Of a stretch of DNA of 64,000 bases, positions 17,530 through 27,056 are shown piece by piece. Every line of letters begins with the position of its first letter. Within the stretch, counting starts at the first letter, position 1. The notes under the pieces are model-generated. The model was not told the origin of the DNA. It saw only the letters and a program-made list of their open reading frames with translations, and did not search any database. Both the position numbers and the translations under genes were made by a program. The stretch is from contig NZ_QOKW01000012.1 in the NCBI RefSeq assembly GCF_008365375.1, positions 120,559 to 184,558 of the forward strand, in the 5' to 3' direction. The stretch is from Roseomonas genomospecies 6. GTDB lineage: Bacteria; Pseudomonadota; Alphaproteobacteria; Azospirillales; Azospirillaceae.

Positions 17530-18603
17530 GTGCACCTCGCCAACACCGTCATAGAGCTCATCGACGGCTACCTGAAGGCCCATCCGGAAGACCGCGATCT
17601 GGGGCGTCATCGCCAGCGCATCGTGATGTCTCCGCGCACCGGCGACGGCCAAGGTCTGTGGCTCCATGTCGCCCTTGAGGCGCTGTCCAACCCACGGTGC
17701 GGCCGCTTCGAGATCGGCGCGGACGTACTGGCGGCCGCGCATCAGGTGATGTCGACCAAGCCCGCTTCCATGCTGGCAGCCCTACACCGGGCCCGCGCGC
17801 CGCACCCGCTCACCTGGGTGGAGTGGACCACGCCAGATGACCGGTCGGCGTCGCGTCGGGGCTGGCTCGTCCTTGAGCAGCAGGTGGGCGCCATCGCGGT
17901 GCCGTTTGCCCGCGGGCGCCAGGACGGCGCCATCAAGATCCAGGCGTACGCGCTGGCCATTGGCTGGGAACAGGAAGTCCGGGCGGCGGACCTCCTCGCC
18001 AACCCCGATATCGCGGAGATGGTCCGTTACCACCGAGAGACGGCGGCAAACCCGGAAAAGCTAAAGGCGGTGCTCGAGAAGGCTGAGCCCGGCGCCGGAG
18101 CCGACAACGACGATACCGCGGCGCTGAGCCGATCGTTCTCGGACGAGGACTTCGCGGCCATCATCGGGTTGGACGATAGGCTGCGCATGATCCCGATGGA
18201 CCAGTACGGCGCTTTCCAGCCCGAACGTGGCTCCGAGCGGACCACAACCCGGCTGATCCGGTGCCGTGAACTCGTTGCGCTCCTGCTCCTCATCAACAGC
18301 CGGAACGCGGTCCACGTCGGCGAGAACGAGGACCTCACCAAGCTGAACCGGGCGCGCCAGCGGAAGGCGAAGCCCGGCTTGGTGCCGTTGCGGCCGGTGT
18401 CGCTCGACCTGTCCCGCCGTCTGCGCGCCGCCCGTCGTGCCGGAGGCGGCGTCGATGAACGCGAGGTCCGGGCGCACATCGTCCGCGGGCACTTCAAAGT
18501 CAGGGCGTCCGGCGTCTTCTGGTGGTCGGCGCACACCCGGTTTGGTACGCCCGCGGCACCGCGCGACTACGCCGTTCACGGTCTGCCTGAAGGCGTTGGG
18601 TGA
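17530..18603 (+). CDS. Unknown 357-residue protein with VRGHFKVR C-terminal motif
   Basis: The start is GTG 17530 behind GGAGGA. The protein is soluble with a long helical middle. Its C-terminal end reads AHIVRGHFKVRASGVFWWSA, a motif I know from many uncharacterised phage- and plasmid-borne proteins. No catalytic motif is evident. It sits 9 bp before the CoiA-like nuclease gene, which argues for translation from one message. Confidence 0.72.
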   Translation: MHLANTVIELIDGYLKAHPEDRDLGRHRQRIVMSPRTGDGQGLWLHVALEALSNPRCGRFEIGADVLAAAHQVMSTKPASMLAALHRARAPHPLTWVEWTTPDDRSASRRGWLVLEQQVGAIAVPFARGRQDGAIKIQAYALAIGWEQEVRAADLLANPDIAEMVRYHRETAANPEKLKAVLEKAEPGAGADNDDTAALSRSFSDEDFAAIIGLDDRLRMIPMDQYGAFQPERGSERTTTRLIRCRELVALLLLINSRNAVHVGENEDLTKLNRARQRKAKPGLVPLRPVSLDLSRRLRAARRAGGGVDEREVRAHIVRGHFKVRASGVFWWSAHTRFGTPAAPRDYAVHGLPEGVG

Positions 18604-18612
18604 GGCCATCCG

Positions 18613-20556
18613 ATGCTCACATGTCCTGTCCGAGCCGCCCCTAGCACCTCAGGACGCCGCCCCGGCGACGTCCAGCTGGCCTACGGGCAGGCGGCGGACG
18701 GACGCATCCTGCACATCTCAGAGGTGCCATCCGGGCTGGCGTGTGGCTGCGCCTGCCCGGAGTGCGACAGCAAGCTGGTCGCCCACAAGGGCGAGGGCCT
18801 TGCGCACCACTTCGCCCACTACGCGGTGACCAACTGCTCCGGCGGCACCGAAAGCGCCTTGCACAAGCTGGCGAAGCAGGTGATCGCCGAGCACGGCGTA
18901 GTCGCCACCCCCGCGGTGAAGGCCCAGCACGCCGACCAGGAACGCCTCGTCCACCGGGAGGCGCTGTTCCGCCCTGACAGCGTGGTGCTCGAGAAGGGAA
19001 TGGACGGCATGCGGCCGGACCTGATCGCGCGCAGGGGCGATCATGAACTCCTCGTCGAGGTCGCCGTCACGCACTTCTGCGGGGCGAAGAAGATCGCGCT
19101 CATCCGCGAGCGCCAGCTGGCCGCCATCGAGATCGACTTGGGGCGGGTAGCGCACGACGCGCCGAAGGAAGAGGTGGAGGACGCCATCCTCTACTCGGCC
19201 CCGCGCAAGTGGCTGTTCAACCGGTACGGGGACGAGGCTACCGCCGAACTGAGGGCCGTCGCCGAACGCCGAGAAGCGGACGAGAGGGCGCGCCAGGAGC
19301 GCGACCGGCAGCGCCGGGAGGCCAAGCGGAACGCCGACGTGCAGCGGCTCGCCTCGGCGTACCGGCAGGCCGGTGACAGGCCCGCCAGCACCCCGGCCAC
19401 CGCGCCGTACACCGCCCGGATCCGCGATGCCGCGCTCGAACGCTTCGTCGGTGTGCCGGTGAATGGCGGCGCCTGTTTCGCCGTCGGCGACACCGCGTGG
19501 CAGTCGGTTGTGGTGAGCGCCTTCCTGCTCACCGAGAACATCCGCGTCCAGCTGGGGTTCCAGACCAAAGAGGTCCTGAAGGTGCTGCGTGATGCTGGTC
19601 TGGTCCGGCGGGAGTTCACCGGCTTCCTCAGCGAGGACTTGGCGCAGGCGGTGCGGGAGCAACTCCCCGGGTTCCGGTCGCCCTATGAAGCCATTGAGTC
19701 CTATCTGGAGACGCTGAAGACGTCCAACCTGCTCCATCACATCCGGTGGCGGTGGTCGATCGCTGACTACCAGCACACGCTCGAGCACGCCCGTAAACGC
19801 CTCAAGGAGCTTGCCGCCGAGCGGGGGCGGGTGGCCAGCCTGCGGAAGACGCTGGTCGCGCTGCTGGCCGAACTGCCGGAGGGGCACTGCGTCGACCCGG
19901 ATCGGTGGATGCGCACTCGGCACCCGGGGTTGGACCGCTCCCCCGCGGAGATGGCCGCGTTGGGAGACTGGGGGCACACGGAGATGTGGCGTCACCTGAC
20001 GCGGTTGCGTCGGATGCGTGATCCCGGTGCCTCCGTCGAAGAGAACCTGCTCGGGCTGCCGTTTGAACAGGAACGGGAGCTTCGCCGCGAGGAGCGGCGG
20101 CTGGCCGACGAGGAGAAGGCCAGGAAGGCGGAGGCGGCCGCCCGTCAGGCCGGTGCGCAGCGCCTCCAGGAGCTCTCCGAGCGTGCCGTGGTGCTCCTCG
20201 GCCTGGAGGAGGCGCGGCGGTGGTTGAACACGCCCTTGCGTCTGCTGGACGACGCGGCCGCCGCCAGCCTGGAGATGATGACGGCCGAACAGTTCACCCG
20301 CGCCAACCACGCGCTACGCCTTGAGCAGGCGCGCCTCATAGCCGAGGGTGAGCGCCAAGCCCGCGCCGAGCAGCACCGCGAGCGCCTGCGACGCGAGGCT
20401 CAACGGGTGCTGGGGGCCAAGGCCGACCTGTGGATGCGCTCGACGAACCCGCAGCTGCGGAACCGCCGCCCCATCGAGGCTTGCGTCGACGAAAGCAGCT
20501 TGGCCGAGTGCTTCGCCCTGCTGAAGCCGCAGGGCGCTCGTGGTCGGCGCGGCTGA
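18613..20556 (+). CDS. CoiA-like nuclease with long coiled-coil C-terminus
   Basis: This 647-residue protein begins with a CoiA-like zinc/His region: CxCxCPEC (residues 44-51) and GLAHHFAHY (about 63-70). A PD-(D/E)xK-like core follows: RPDLIARRGD (D136) and LLVEVAV (E149). Residues 210-260 and 400-560 are charged, Arg/Glu-rich and very likely coiled coil. CoiA proteins act in natural transformation, but plasmid-borne relatives of this size are more likely defence or DNA-processing nucleases. The usual ExK/ExQ third residue is Ala here, so catalysis is uncertain. Last gene of the 16270-20556 run. Confidence 0.75.
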   Translation: MLTCPVRAAPSTSGRRPGDVQLAYGQAADGRILHISEVPSGLACGCACPECDSKLVAHKGEGLAHHFAHYAVTNCSGGTESALHKLAKQVIAEHGVVATPAVKAQHADQERLVHREALFRPDSVVLEKGMDGMRPDLIARRGDHELLVEVAVTHFCGAKKIALIRERQLAAIEIDLGRVAHDAPKEEVEDAILYSAPRKWLFNRYGDEATAELRAVAERREADERARQERDRQRREAKRNADVQRLASAYRQAGDRPASTPATAPYTARIRDAALERFVGVPVNGGACFAVGDTAWQSVVVSAFLLTENIRVQLGFQTKEVLKVLRDAGLVRREFTGFLSEDLAQAVREQLPGFRSPYEAIESYLETLKTSNLLHHIRWRWSIADYQHTLEHARKRLKELAAERGRVASLRKTLVALLAELPEGHCVDPDRWMRTRHPGLDRSPAEMAALGDWGHTEMWRHLTRLRRMRDPGASVEENLLGLPFEQERELRREERRLADEEKARKAEAAARQAGAQRLQELSERAVVLLGLEEARRWLNTPLRLLDDAAAASLEMMTAEQFTRANHALRLEQARLIAEGERQARAEQHRERLRREAQRVLGAKADLWMRSTNPQLRNRRPIEACVDESSLAECFALLKPQGARGRRG

Positions 20557-20678
20557 CGGTGGCGGTGTCCGCGGAGGTCCCCTTTAGAGTCAATGATTCT
20601 CCCGGATTCCGTCGGCTAAGCCCTTGAACGGGATCGACATTCCTTTCGTCGATCATCCCAGGCCGCCAGCACCCCAGG

Positions 20679-22184
20679 TCAGGCCGCCGACGCCTGCCGG
20701 TCCTCGATGACTACGAAGAACGGCTCGGATCGTCCAATGCACCAGCCCTTGGTGTCGACGACGAAGGCCTCCACCCAATGGACGCCGACGTACGCAGTGT
20801 GCTCCCAGTGCGTGGTGCTGCCCTTGTTCCACTTGGCAAGGTCACCGCGCAGCTGCTTCTTCGCCGCCGCCTCCGCACCGGTGTTGGTCACGCGCCAGCG
20901 GACCCTCCAGCCCTTCGGCACGCCGCCCATGCCGACGGCCGCGCTGAACCGGATGTGCCAGCCGCGGCCGATGACTTGGCCGTTGAGAAGCCGCCCGGCT
21001 TCGGCGCCGCCCTCCTCGTGGTGCAGAGTCGCCGTCACCGTTACCGGGATGCGCCTCGGCGCGTCCCGCCAGGGAACTGGCACGACGTGTGTAGCCCTGG
21101 ACATGAACCTCTTCAGGAAGTCGATGCCATGCTGGGCCGCGGCGAGCACCAACGAGCGGTCGTCGGCGAAGCCCGCGGATTTCGCCACGGTCGCCGACTC
21201 GGTGACGGCGCCGGGCGCGAACTCATCGCCGAAGACGTCGCGCCACTTCTTCAGGCTCTTCTGCTCGTCAGCCTCATTGTAGGCGTCGTCCACCCACTCC
21301 CGGTACCGATGAATGCAGTTGCGGAAGTTCTCGTACTTCTCCTGGTCCCAGTGCCGGGTGAACGTCTCGCCCGGAACCTTGGGATTCTCGACCACGGGCA
21401 TGATCGGCCGGGCCTGGAGCCAGTCGTCCAGGTCACTGAGGATCGTGCGGAACGCCGTCGGCAGGTCCGCCCAAGGGTCGTTCCAACTGTCGATCGCCAG
21501 ACGCTCCTCGGCCCGCTGGCAGACCAGCGTGGTGAGCAGGATCGACTTCACGGAGAACGTGCCCTTGATGTCGCGAAGATACTTCAGCAGGCGCGTCGAC
21601 TGGCGCAGCATACCGCTGGTCGCGTCGTCAAGCTCGCCGACCCAGGCCGTGTATGCCTCGGGATCGGTCGCCTCCTCCTCGTCGGTCAGCCGGTTGCAGA
21701 CGGCGAAGGTGGTCTCCTTGCCGAGCAGCTTCTCCCAATCCGTCGGCTCGCGCCGGACGACCGGCACGACATCGAGGTCGAAGTCCTTGGCGTATTCCAG
21801 CATCACGCAGCGCGTGTTCCGGCTGACCTTGTCCTTGTACAACCCGGACGCGCGGAAGACCCGGTACAGATCCTCGACGTGCTGCTTGGGCGTCCAGTCC
21901 GCCCTGGGCTCCACGAACATCACAAGATCGGCATCGAACCTGTCCTCGCTCGTGACCGGTCGGATGATGGTCTTATGGGCCCAGGATCCCTGCGGGCTGA
22001 AGCTGTGGATGCTGGCCCCGTAGTCGCTGCGCGACAGGAAATCCTCGATGGCCGCAACGTGGCCCTCGAGCCGTGTGATGCGGGCCTCGTTCAGGTTGAC
22101 CACCGCGGTGAGGAACGTCGTGAAGGCTTGGGTGTGGCGCATGAAACGGTTCCGGGGCGCTGTGCCCGGCCAGTGAGCGACCAT
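20679..22184 (-). CDS. CBASS CD-NTase with C-terminal AGS-C-like sensor domain
   Basis: A 501-residue cGAS/DncV-like nucleotidyltransferase. The catalytic site is visible as QGSWAHK (GS at about 66-67), FDADLVMFVE (D84, D86) and a third acid in DFDLDVVPVV (136/138). The last 130 residues (HIRFSAAVGMGG..., WRVTNTGAEA, HWEHTAYVGVHWVEAFV) resemble the Adenylyl/Guanylyl and SMODS C-terminal sensor domain. It should make a cyclic oligonucleotide on phage infection. The partner is the two-TM SAVED protein transcribed divergently from a 93-bp gap. No E1, E2 or JAB gene accompanies this locus. Confidence 0.87.
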   Translation of the reverse strand: MVAHWPGTAPRNRFMRHTQAFTTFLTAVVNLNEARITRLEGHVAAIEDFLSRSDYGASIHSFSPQGSWAHKTIIRPVTSEDRFDADLVMFVEPRADWTPKQHVEDLYRVFRASGLYKDKVSRNTRCVMLEYAKDFDLDVVPVVRREPTDWEKLLGKETTFAVCNRLTDEEEATDPEAYTAWVGELDDATSGMLRQSTRLLKYLRDIKGTFSVKSILLTTLVCQRAEERLAIDSWNDPWADLPTAFRTILSDLDDWLQARPIMPVVENPKVPGETFTRHWDQEKYENFRNCIHRYREWVDDAYNEADEQKSLKKWRDVFGDEFAPGAVTESATVAKSAGFADDRSLVLAAAQHGIDFLKRFMSRATHVVPVPWRDAPRRIPVTVTATLHHEEGGAEAGRLLNGQVIGRGWHIRFSAAVGMGGVPKGWRVRWRVTNTGAEAAAKKQLRGDLAKWNKGSTTHWEHTAYVGVHWVEAFVVDTKGWCIGRSEPFFVVIEDRQASAA

Positions 22185-22277
22185 CCAGCCGGTCCTTCAC
22201 ATTGAGGGATTGTGGTTAAGAAAATCGTAAGGACGCCCATGGTTTGTTCAGGTCCGACTTAACCGGGCGAGCGGGCC

Positions 22278-23411
22278 ATGAACTACTATCTGAGGACCAT
22301 CTTTGGATGGCTCGACTTCGGGGTGCGGCGTTTCATCGAGTATTGGACACGCCGCCGCTCGCCCGCGATCACCACCATGCGGACAGGAGCCTATTTCGTT
22401 CTGGCGGCGCTTGGCGGCGCGCTGTGCCTGAACCTGGTGTATGCCGACGCGAACGTCTTCCTGACCATCAAGTTCGAGGCCATTGGCGGGGTTCCGGAGT
22501 TCCTCGTCTTCGCCGCGTTCTGGCTGGGCGTCTTCGCCTTCGTGGTCGGGCTCGTGTGGGAGATCTGGCGCGACGTCCGGGAAGGGCGGGCGAACGCGCG
22601 CAAGCGGGTGCTGGTCATCGAGCAGCGCGGCCTGCTGCGCGGCACCGACAGCCCGCTCAGGGACGCGGTGCCCGAAACCCTGATCGGCCACCGGCGGGCC
22701 ATTCCGGTTGACCTGACCCCGTTCGTCCACGACGGCCGGGTGACGGACCCGGAACGTGCGCTGGCCAAGACCAAGTTGATCCGGCACGACCTTGAAACAG
22801 CCGCTGACGACGCCGACCGTGCGGACGTCTCCATCGTGTACGGCGGCGTCGCCCCGGTGCCCATGACCTTCCTGGCGGGCTTCCTGATCGGCGACGAGGG
22901 CGCGATCACCATCATGGACTGGATGCGCGAGCCGGGCCGGTGGCGCCCGCTTGACGGTATCGACGACGGCGATCGCTTCAAGCTGGACGGCCTTGATGAC
23001 GTGCCCCGCGGAACGGCGGACGTCGCGGTCGCGGTCGAGGTTTCCTACAAGCTCGACGAGCCCGGCTTCCGCCTCTCGACGGGCAACATGCCCTTGGTGC
23101 GGATCTACCTCCCCCAGGGAAGGCCGGATTGCCACTGGTCGGAGGAGAAGCAGCAGGCGCTCGTCTCCGACTTCCTGGCCGCCATGGTCGCGCTCGAGGG
23201 ACGAGGGGTCCGGCGCATCCACATGACGGTTGCGGCGCCGAACAGCGTCGTGTTCCGGCTCGGCCGGGCCTACGACAACCGGAACCTGCCCGAGCTCCTC
23301 GTCTACCAGTACGAGCGCTCGGCGATGCCGCCATTCCCATGGTCGGTCCGGATGCCAACGCATGGGGTGCCCGAGGCCGCTCTGGTTCGGACGGAGCCGG
23401 TAGCCGCCTGA
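22278..23411 (+). CDS. Two-TM SAVED effector of CBASS (Cap14-like), copy 1
   Basis: This 377-residue protein has two N-terminal membrane helices (about 31-55 and 72-97) and a C-terminal SAVED cyclic-nucleotide receptor domain (about 140-365) with TFLAGFLIGDEGA, VAVEVSY and APNSVVFRLG.AYD segments. TM-SAVED effectors are thought to permeabilise the inner membrane when the CBASS signal binds, killing the infected cell. It is divergent from the CD-NTase gene, sharing one short promoter region. It is a close paralogue of the effector at 58959-60125. Confidence 0.85.
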   Translation: MNYYLRTIFGWLDFGVRRFIEYWTRRRSPAITTMRTGAYFVLAALGGALCLNLVYADANVFLTIKFEAIGGVPEFLVFAAFWLGVFAFVVGLVWEIWRDVREGRANARKRVLVIEQRGLLRGTDSPLRDAVPETLIGHRRAIPVDLTPFVHDGRVTDPERALAKTKLIRHDLETAADDADRADVSIVYGGVAPVPMTFLAGFLIGDEGAITIMDWMREPGRWRPLDGIDDGDRFKLDGLDDVPRGTADVAVAVEVSYKLDEPGFRLSTGNMPLVRIYLPQGRPDCHWSEEKQQALVSDFLAAMVALEGRGVRRIHMTVAAPNSVVFRLGRAYDNRNLPELLVYQYERSAMPPFPWSVRMPTHGVPEAALVRTEPVAA

Positions 23412-23421
23412 AGCGCCCCTT

Positions 23422-23441
23422 CCGCCCGGGTCGCCGGGCGG
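23422..23441. terminator. GC hairpin after the SAVED effector gene
   Basis: CCGCCCGG and CCGGGCGG form a perfect 8-bp stem with a GTCG loop, 11 bp after the effector stop codon. No U-tract follows, so termination would be weak or factor-aided. Confidence 0.5.
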
Positions 23442-23518
23442 TGCACACTGTCAGGAACGGACCTAGCGAAACCGCGTGGCGCACCCACTTGCCCGGTTGA
23501 CGGGCAGAGCCGAAATGA

Positions 23519-23538
23519 TTGCAATGCATCGCATGCAA
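23519..23538. promoter_or_regulatory. Probable operator of the toxin-antitoxin pair
   Basis: TTGCA...TGCAA arms enclose a nested perfect repeat TGCAT-CGC-ATGCA (23525-23537), ending 14 bp before the antitoxin start codon. This is the usual place and form of an autoregulatory site for a ribbon-helix-helix antitoxin. Confidence 0.6.
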
Positions 23539-23552
23539 GCAAGGAGAGCGCC

Positions 23553-23831
23553 ATGGCCAGCTTGACCGTCCGCAGCCTCGACGAGGGGCTTGTCCGGCTG
23601 CTGCGGATCCGAGCGGCGGAGAACGGCCGATCCGCCGAAGCCGAGCACCGCGAGATCCTCCGGCAGGCTCTCGAGGGCGACAGGAAGGCGCCGAGCCGGG
23701 CTGAGGCCGCCAAGCGGCTTGCCGCGCTCCAGGATGAGCTGCGGGGGCAGAGCTTCGACGCGGCCGCGGATCTGCGGGAATCCCGGCGGTCGCGCATGCA
23801 GCAGCTGACTGGCTCCGACGAGGGTATGTGA
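23553..23831 (+). CDS. FitA-like ribbon-helix-helix antitoxin
   Basis: The 92-residue protein opens with the RHH DNA-binding unit (MASLTVRSLDEGLVRLLRIR, then NGRSAEAEHREILRQAL), matching FitA-type antitoxins. The rest is a charged helical tail that would wrap the toxin. It precedes the PIN toxin gene by 3 bp, the standard order. AAGGAGAG gives a strong ribosome binding site. Confidence 0.88.
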   Translation: MASLTVRSLDEGLVRLLRIRAAENGRSAEAEHREILRQALEGDRKAPSRAEAAKRLAALQDELRGQSFDAAADLRESRRSRMQQLTGSDEGM

Positions 23832-23834
23832 TCC

Positions 23835-24305
23835 GTGTCGCTGGTCGTCGATGCGTCGGTCGGGTTGAAGTGGGTCCTGCCCGAACCGGACAGCCCCCAG
23901 GCGCTCGCGCTGCTGGACAGTGACGAGGATCTGTTGGTCCCCGACTTCTGGCTGAACGAGGCCACCAACGTCCTCTGGCTGCAAGTCCGGAAGGGCCTCA
24001 TGACCCCGGACCAGGTGAGGACCCGGTTGAAGGCGCTGATGATCGCCCTGGCCCCGACGCCCACGGCGGATCTCAACCTCCACACGGCCGCGCTGGAGAT
24101 CGGGCTGGCGGTGAACCACTCGCCGTACGACTGCCTTTACGCCGCGTTCGCCATCGCGATGGGCGCCAACCGGGTCGTCGTTGCCGACGGCCCGTTCCTC
24201 AAGGCCATGCGAGCCCACCCGGAGAGCAGGATGCAGGGGTTGCTCTTACCGCTGGCCGAGTGGGCTCAGGCAGCGGGCGGCCGAGCCGAGGGGGGCGGGG
24301 GCTGA
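23835..24305 (+). CDS. PIN-domain toxin (VapC/FitB-type ribonuclease)
   Basis: This 156-residue PIN-domain protein has the four catalytic acids in place: D6 in VVDASV, E near 43 in LNEATNVL, and D residues in PYDCLYAAFA and VVVADGPFL. Such toxins cleave tRNA or rRNA when released from the antitoxin. The start is GTG 23835, coupled to the antitoxin stop. It lies between two defence loci, where it may stabilise the island. The 253 bp to the next gene hold nothing I can support. Confidence 0.9.
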   Translation: MSLVVDASVGLKWVLPEPDSPQALALLDSDEDLLVPDFWLNEATNVLWLQVRKGLMTPDQVRTRLKALMIALAPTPTADLNLHTAALEIGLAVNHSPYDCLYAAFAIAMGANRVVVADGPFLKAMRAHPESRMQGLLLPLAEWAQAAGGRAEGGGG

Positions 24306-24558
24306 GGCTGGCCACACAGCAGAAGACGGGGCAGGCGGTGCCGCGTTGCCGATATGCTGGAGGCGGTGTTTGGTGCGACCAGCCATGAGGCTCCAGGGTG
24401 CAGCGAGTTGATCGTCTCGTCGCCGTTCCAAAGGCGTGGGCAAAACCAGCGACGCGCTTGGCTCTTGGTGGTGGCCGAGCGCATCAAGGCGGGCTTGGTG
24501 CGAACAGAATCCCAGTGCCCCTGCGGAGAGCACAGAGTGTTCCGGTGATACCCTGCGG

Positions 24559-26508
24559 TCAGGGACCGTCGTAGTAGCCGATCAGCGGGGGGTTCTCCGG
24601 ATCGCCCCGACGCATCATCCGGTCCAGGGATGGCGCGACATCGGCTGGTGGCGGCGCGAAGGTCTGGTCCACGATGATCACCTGCCAGTCGGCCAGCACG
24701 CTTCCGAGCAGGGCGTACAGGTGGGCGTAGAAGTTCTTGAAGATGTCGGGGTTCACGTCCGGCGTGATGTTTTTCATCGGAGAGTCGATGATGAGCACCC
24801 GTGGAACCGGCAGGCGCTGCTCCGCGGCCGTCTTGTGGAGCGCCAGCGCGAAGGCGATCTTCATCAGGATCTTCTTGCCGCCGCTGCCTACGGTGAAGAA
24901 GGAGAAGGCCCGGCTTTCGTCGCCCTTCGGCCATACTGCGGGGATCAGGTTGCGGCGTCCGAGCACAACCTGGTCGTCGGCCGAAAACGCCGGGAACTTG
25001 ATCTCACCGAGCACGTCCGCGTAGTTCGCCTCAAGCCTCATCAGGTTCTGTTCGGCGCCGACGAGCCTGGCTTCCTCCTCCTCGAGCTTGCGCTGCACCG
25101 CCTCGATGTCGGCCGACAGCAGGTCCGCTTGGCCATTGAGTCGAGCGATCTCGGCGGGCAGAGCCCGAATACGCTCCAGGAACGATGAGCGTTCGCGAAT
25201 GACGGCAAGCCGCTGCTCGCCAACACGGCTCCGTGCCAGGAAGTCCGATTCATACCCTTGAAGTGATTCCGATACCCGAACGTCCACCTCTCGCCGGGCT
25301 TGCCGTGCCTCCGCCAGTTTGGCTTGCAGCGGGCCGAGTGACTTGCGGTGCCGCGACACCGAGTCCTGAAGGTCGGCGATACGCGCATCCAGGTCCTGGC
25401 GCACGACATCCGCGGTGAGCGCCTCCCCGCGCGGCTGCTGGCCGGACGGTGTGTGGCACAGGTAGCAGGCGTCGTCCGTGTGTTCGGCTTTTGCCGGGAG
25501 CCCGGACCCGCAGCGCGGGCAGCACTCGAACTCCACGCCGTCGAGGACGCGGTGGGAAATGTCCACCCGCGCCGCTTTCATCTTGAGCTGCATGAGCTCG
25601 GCCGCCAACGCCTCCTGTTCGCCGATGCGGGCGCTGACCTCGTCGATCGCGTCCTCAAGGGTCGCCACCTGGGCGGCCAGCTCCTTCAGCCTCCTGCGGT
25701 TTTCATCGGAGATCCGCGTGTCCGGCCGATACCCCGCGCGCAACGCAGCAAGCTCCTCTTCGATCCGCCTTGCTTCGGCGTTCAGCTCCTCCAGCTCCGC
25801 GGCAATGCGCTCCTCAGAGTCGAACCCGAAGGGGGCCAGGAACGCGCGAACCTTCGTGATGGAGTCGCGTTGGGCGCGCTGCTCCTGCTTCAGGCGTTGA
25901 AGCGTGATCTGGAGTTCGTTCAGCCGCTCGCTCAGGTGGCCGACGAAGAACCGCAGGGTGTCTTGGCTCTTCTCCTTCCGGATCGGCACGTCGAGCAGGA
26001 AGAAGTCCGAGTCGAGGTTGTCCTGGTCGAGATAGACGAACTTGAAGATGTCACGGATGCTGAGGCGCACCAGCGGCGAGTCGCTGTCGTAGGTGCGCCG
26101 CCGGACCTTCACGACCGGGATCCCCAGGAGCCGGAGGATCAGGTCGCTGAAACTGAAGACGTCCTCGCCGAAGATCGGCTCCGCCCTCGGCTTTATGGGC
26201 GCCGACACCATGTAGGTTTCGCCCGCGGCGCTCTGCCAGGTGACCTGCGCCGAACCGGCGTCATGGGCGACCCGCTCGATGACCACGGTGTTCGTGTCCA
26301 TCCGCGCCTGCAACGCGACGGAGACGAGCTCCTGCTTGAGCGCCGGGGTGCCCGGGAACCTGCCGCCCAGACAGAAGTCGATGAGGGCCGGTATGCTGGA
26401 CTTACCGGCCGACATCTCGCCGTGGAAGAACGAGACCCGCTCGGCGAAGCGAACCGTCTCGACGCTCGCCCGACAGCGCAGCTGGAGGTACTCGAAGCGC
26501 AGCTTCAT
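24559..26508 (-). CDS. SMC/Rad50-like ABC ATPase of a three-component conflict system
   Basis: A 649-residue ABC ATPase with Walker A GEMSAGKS (residues 30-37), long coiled coils (about 190-320 and 350-500) joined by a zinc-hook-like cysteine cluster (CCPRCGSGL...CYLCH, about 320-345), and Walker B VLIIDSP near 570. This form matches the ATPase of ABC-three-component (ABC-3C) systems and is also like LmuB of Lamassu. It overlaps the middle-component gene by 4 bp (ATGA). In this model it senses foreign or replicating DNA and releases the nuclease. Confidence 0.87.
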   Translation of the reverse strand: MKLRFEYLQLRCRASVETVRFAERVSFFHGEMSAGKSSIPALIDFCLGGRFPGTPALKQELVSVALQARMDTNTVVIERVAHDAGSAQVTWQSAAGETYMVSAPIKPRAEPIFGEDVFSFSDLILRLLGIPVVKVRRRTYDSDSPLVRLSIRDIFKFVYLDQDNLDSDFFLLDVPIRKEKSQDTLRFFVGHLSERLNELQITLQRLKQEQRAQRDSITKVRAFLAPFGFDSEERIAAELEELNAEARRIEEELAALRAGYRPDTRISDENRRRLKELAAQVATLEDAIDEVSARIGEQEALAAELMQLKMKAARVDISHRVLDGVEFECCPRCGSGLPAKAEHTDDACYLCHTPSGQQPRGEALTADVVRQDLDARIADLQDSVSRHRKSLGPLQAKLAEARQARREVDVRVSESLQGYESDFLARSRVGEQRLAVIRERSSFLERIRALPAEIARLNGQADLLSADIEAVQRKLEEEEARLVGAEQNLMRLEANYADVLGEIKFPAFSADDQVVLGRRNLIPAVWPKGDESRAFSFFTVGSGGKKILMKIAFALALHKTAAEQRLPVPRVLIIDSPMKNITPDVNPDIFKNFYAHLYALLGSVLADWQVIIVDQTFAPPPADVAPSLDRMMRRGDPENPPLIGYYDGP

Positions 26509-27056
26509 GGAGTGATGGCCTCGTCGTAGGCGAGCGTCGCGATCTCGGGGAAGGTTGCGTAGATGAACTTCATGATGTCCGTCGCCCCGATGTCGATCTT
26601 CTGGCGGAGCATGCGGGCACGGGCCGCCAACGGCTTGGTGGCGTCTTCGTCCGCCAACGCGGCCGCAACCTCCATCCCGCGCGCCGTCAAGGACAGCCGG
26701 ACGGTGCGGCCGTCGGTGTCGACCCGTGCCAAGCCCTTGGCGGACAGGATGTTGATGAAGCGCCGATAGCGATGGTCCCACGGCCCGAAGCGGTACCGCA
26801 CCATCGTCGCTTCGACGCTGCGGCGTTCGTAAGGCTCCACCGGCACGCGCTCGGGCGCCACCCCGCGGGCGACCATCGCGCGCTCGAAGTACGACGGGTA
26901 CCTGAGCAGGAAATCCAGCTTGGCGAGTTTGGTGATGCCGTGGATCGCCGCGTCATCCGGCCTGCTGAACGCCAGCAGGAGGACGAGCATGCGGGCCAGG
27001 TGAACCGGCTCGTCGCGATCGAGGCTGGTCACGATGTCGGCGAGCGTGAGCCTCAT
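26505..27056 (-). CDS. Middle component of ABC-three-component system
   Basis: This 183-residue protein has an N-terminal helical segment with KLAKLDFLLRYPSYFERAM, typical of ABC-3C middle components, and a winged-helix-like C-terminal part (RRFINILSAKGLARVDTDGRTVRLSLTARG). It overlaps both neighbours by 4 bp (ATGA), giving strict stoichiometric coupling of effector, middle component and ATPase. Such proteins are believed to bridge ATPase and effector; that role is inferred from the family. Confidence 0.82.
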   Translation of the reverse strand: MRLTLADIVTSLDRDEPVHLARMLVLLLAFSRPDDAAIHGITKLAKLDFLLRYPSYFERAMVARGVAPERVPVEPYERRSVEATMVRYRFGPWDHRYRRFINILSAKGLARVDTDGRTVRLSLTARGMEVAAALADEDATKPLAARARMLRQKIDIGATDIMKFIYATFPEIATLAYDEAITP

